Positions 8,999 through 10,521 of a stretch of DNA of 10,521 bases are shown piece after piece. Both the position numbers and the translations under genes were made by a program. Every line of letters begins with the position of its first letter. Position 1 is the stretch's first letter. This stretch comes from Dissophora ornata (taxonomy: Eukaryota > Mortierellomycota > Mortierellomycetes > Mortierellales > Mortierellaceae): NCBI GenBank assembly GCA_025201705.1, contig MU617576.1, positions 1-10,521 of the forward strand, in the 5' to 3' direction. The notes under the pieces are model-generated. The model saw only the letters and a program-made list of their open reading frames with translations. It had not been told where the DNA came from and searched no databases.

Positions 8999-9030
8999 AC
9001 AGGGGTTGAACCTGTGAGCAGCCGCTGCTC
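8999..9030 (+). repeat. Two abutting small hairpins in the leader
   Basis: ACAGG (8999-9003) pairs with CCTGT (9011-9015) around 7 bases, and immediately after it GAGCAG (9016-9021) pairs with CTGCTC (9025-9030) around CCG. They lie between the candidate TATA box and the ATG at 9084, so they would be in the transcript leader. Confidence 0.5.
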
Positions 9031-9046
9031 ATCACCTCCATCACTT

Positions 9047-9078
9047 CATTTCGTTCCCATTTCGTTCCCATTTCGTCC
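9047..9078 (+). repeat. 11-base tandem repeat just before the ATG at 9084
   Basis: CATTTCGTTCC occurs at 9047-9057 and 9058-9068, with a third copy one base shorter at 9069-9078. The array ends 5 bases before the chosen start codon of the second recombinase gene. Confidence 0.8.
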
Positions 9079-9083
9079 TAAGT

Positions 9084-9292
9084 ATGGTCAAGACTACGCC
9101 AAAGAGGCGCGCGAGGGTCCTCAAAGGCAAAGAGGTTGCCAGAGAGGGCATTTCAGGTAGGTTTGACGCCTAAAAAAAGAAAAAAAAAGAAAAAAAAAAA
9201 AAAAAAAAAAAAAAACAAAGACTTGACGGGAGGATGGTCATCGTAGAAAATGACAACTAATCCTCTCCTTGTTCTTGTGGGATATGCTTTCT

Positions 9293-9340
<48 letters not shown>

Positions 9341-10521
9341 AAGTGCAACGTCTAGCTAAGCGACGCGACGCGTGCCTGGTTTCTACGGATAGCCACAACA
9401 CCAGGTCTTCCATCGTTATCAGAGTACAAAGCCCAGAAAGAAGCCATGCGCATGTTCCATCTGTCCCAGCCTTCCCAGTCCTCCCAGTCCACGCAGCCTG
9501 AAAGCCATGGCCTCCCTTCATTGGCTGTCTACAAGGCTCAAAAGGATGCGCAGCGAGAGTCCGACATCGCAAACAAGATGGCGGAGGCTGCAACCTTGCA
9601 AAGGACCACGGAAGCACGTCAAACTATGCTGTCGACCAACACTATCAACCAGTACTTGCGATATGAGCGCCATTGGGTGGTAGGTCAGTTAGCACGGTAT
9701 GTCAGCTTTCGAACTCTTTGCCGACAATCATTCTTACATCTCTCCATTTCCTATTGGATCCTGTCTTTCTTCAAAGGCATGGTGCCAGCGTCGTCAGTAT
9801 CCTGACACTTGTGTTGTTCCTGAGCGAGCTTTAAGATACATGGAAGAGAACACCGCGGAGCACCCAGACCCTGAGAAAGGCATCGAGCCTTTACGCGTTC
9901 GCGCTGACCCGCGCGTCAAGAACAAGCGCGGCCCTGTCAAGATGGTTCCTCCTTCTGCACAGACTGTGGACATGTACATCAAATGCCTTGTCAACCTCTA
10001 TCATCAGCAGTGTGCCGACCCGTCTTTCCCATCGATGACCTTGCAGTCATATCCGAACCCTCGCAAGTATCTCGCTGTTGTCAAGGACGTCTACGAGAAC
10101 CGTCTTAATCGTGTGAAGGCATCGGAGGACATCGGCAGTATCGGTCTGGTTCAGGGCAACACGTCGGCCTCACTTCGACAGTTAATGAGAGCCGCATGGG
10201 TACGAAGCTTTGTGGTGCTCGGCAAGAAGGGTCAACGTAAGCGGAACTCGCTACGCGATCGACTCGATATCTGTTGGCTTCACTTTATGATGTGCTGCAG
10301 GGAAAGCACCAGGAAAGCGAGACTTCCAGATCTGTTCTCGCATGAGGTAACCGATCCCAATGGCGGTGGTCAATTCACACTTGGGGTTGTCCTCTTGATT
10401 AGCGTTTCTATTCAAATCATTCAAATCAAATTTTGGCCAATTTGAATTTGATTAGGATTATGTATCGAGTGGTCATCATCGATAGACCCACTCTCATTGT
10501 CTAGGTGCCCCGAGGTATGTG
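9084..10521 (+). CDS. Second Crypton tyrosine recombinase, 3' end outside window
   Basis: Exons 9084-9156, 9393-9679, 9777-10403 and 10505 onward join in phase throughout, giving about 330 residues plus a partial last exon. The product starts MVKTTPKRRARVLKGKE, then has two copies of a GLPSLxxYKAQKxAxR unit separated by a Ser/Gln stretch, then NTINQYLRYERHWVAWCQRR, typical of the recombinase N-terminal core-binding region. It parallels the first recombinase: CLVNLYHQQC and YPNPRK match ALIFLWKEQC and EPNPRK there. Arg I is visible in MMCCRESTRKARLPDLF (codon 10299). LGVVLLIS spliced to VPRGM at 10505 aligns with LGLVFCLPRGK of the first protein, which supports the last intron despite its weak donor GTTTCT. 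The remaining catalytic residues and any GCR1_C domain lie beyond the edge. Intron 1 (9157-9392) contains two A-tracts. No stop or phase break is visible, so this copy looks more intact than its neighbour. The sequence has clearly diverged from the first, so they are separate families, not a recent duplication. Confidence 0.78.
9172..9215 (+). repeat. A-rich tract, first of two in one intron
   Basis: Forty-four bases of A interrupted by G at 9179 and 9189, with a pure run of 26 at 9190-9215. It lies in the 5' part of the first intron of the second recombinase gene. Confidence 0.9.
9294..9338 (+). repeat. Uninterrupted A-tract of 45 bases
   Basis: A pure run of A in the same intron, 78 bases after the first tract. 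Its exact length should be treated with caution, because long homopolymers are poorly resolved by sequencing. Confidence 0.9.
10421..10454. repeat. AT-rich palindromic segment centred on GGCC in an intron
   Basis: CAAATT (10428-10433) and AATTTG (10439-10444) flank TTGGCC, and similar TCAAAT/ATTTGA steps extend on both sides with small mismatches. It lies within the last visible intron (10404-10504). Its GGCC with flanking A/T runs resembles the end of the palindrome at 8823-8862. Confidence 0.45.

Larger units (their letters stand above)
8960..10521 (+). mobile_element. Second Crypton-type element, cut by right edge
   Basis: This covers the promoter region and the 5' two thirds of a second recombinase gene in the same orientation as the first. 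Element ends cannot be seen, and the 3' part lies outside the window. Confidence 0.5.

Noticed and set aside
9001..9030. Possible tRNA 3' half (GGTTGAACC-like segment next to hairpins)
   Set aside because: It lacks the GGTTCGANTCC T-arm pattern, and no matching anticodon arm or acceptor stem is visible.
9250..9501. Plus-strand frame with a lysine run
   Set aside because: It starts in an intron and is driven by the 45-base A-tract; the recombinase exon uses another frame.
9153..9617. Minus-strand frame with long phenylalanine runs
   Set aside because: The runs are translated A-tracts of the opposite strand, and it overlaps well-supported exons of the second recombinase.

Overview
The window looks like nuclear DNA of an early-diverging filamentous fungus, most likely a Mortierella-type soil fungus. 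The support is short GT-AG introns of 56 to 236 bases with CTAAC-like branch sites, intron-dense genes, TATA and AATAAA signals instead of bacterial ones, and two Crypton-type tyrosine recombinase genes of the kind common in these fungi. The lineage is inferred from style; no marker gene is present.

Layout. Positions 1-280 (minus) hold the start or an internal exon of a gene leaving the left edge, unrecognised. A divergent promoter region (281-475) with an 18-base palindrome separates it from a plus-strand gene at 476-3619, reconstructed here as about 12 exons and roughly 720-735 residues. Its N-terminal half is a chain of small exons in one phase (1-1) coding for acidic, probably disordered protein. 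Its C-terminal half is helical and has a PDF...AEV segment faintly like a PD-(D/E)XK nuclease core. The join at 2921-3172 is ambiguous and may be a lesion. Positions 3840-4570 hold no gene.

Positions 4684-8346 hold a Crypton-type recombinase of about 1,125 residues: AT-hook, core-binding region, tyrosine recombinase domain with its visible catalytic residues, Gln/Pro-rich linker and a GCR1_C-like DNA-binding domain. Three of the four exons join in phase. The first junction is out by one base, so this copy may be inactive or spliced unusually.

After about 740 bases of non-coding DNA with palindromes, hairpins and tandem repeats, a second, diverged Crypton-type recombinase starts at 9084 on the same strand and leaves the right edge inside its catalytic domain. 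Its first intron carries two long A-tracts.

The right half is therefore mobile-element DNA and the left half ordinary fungal genes of unknown function. No pathway or operon links them. All exon boundaries come from reading splice signals and phases by eye, not from transcripts.
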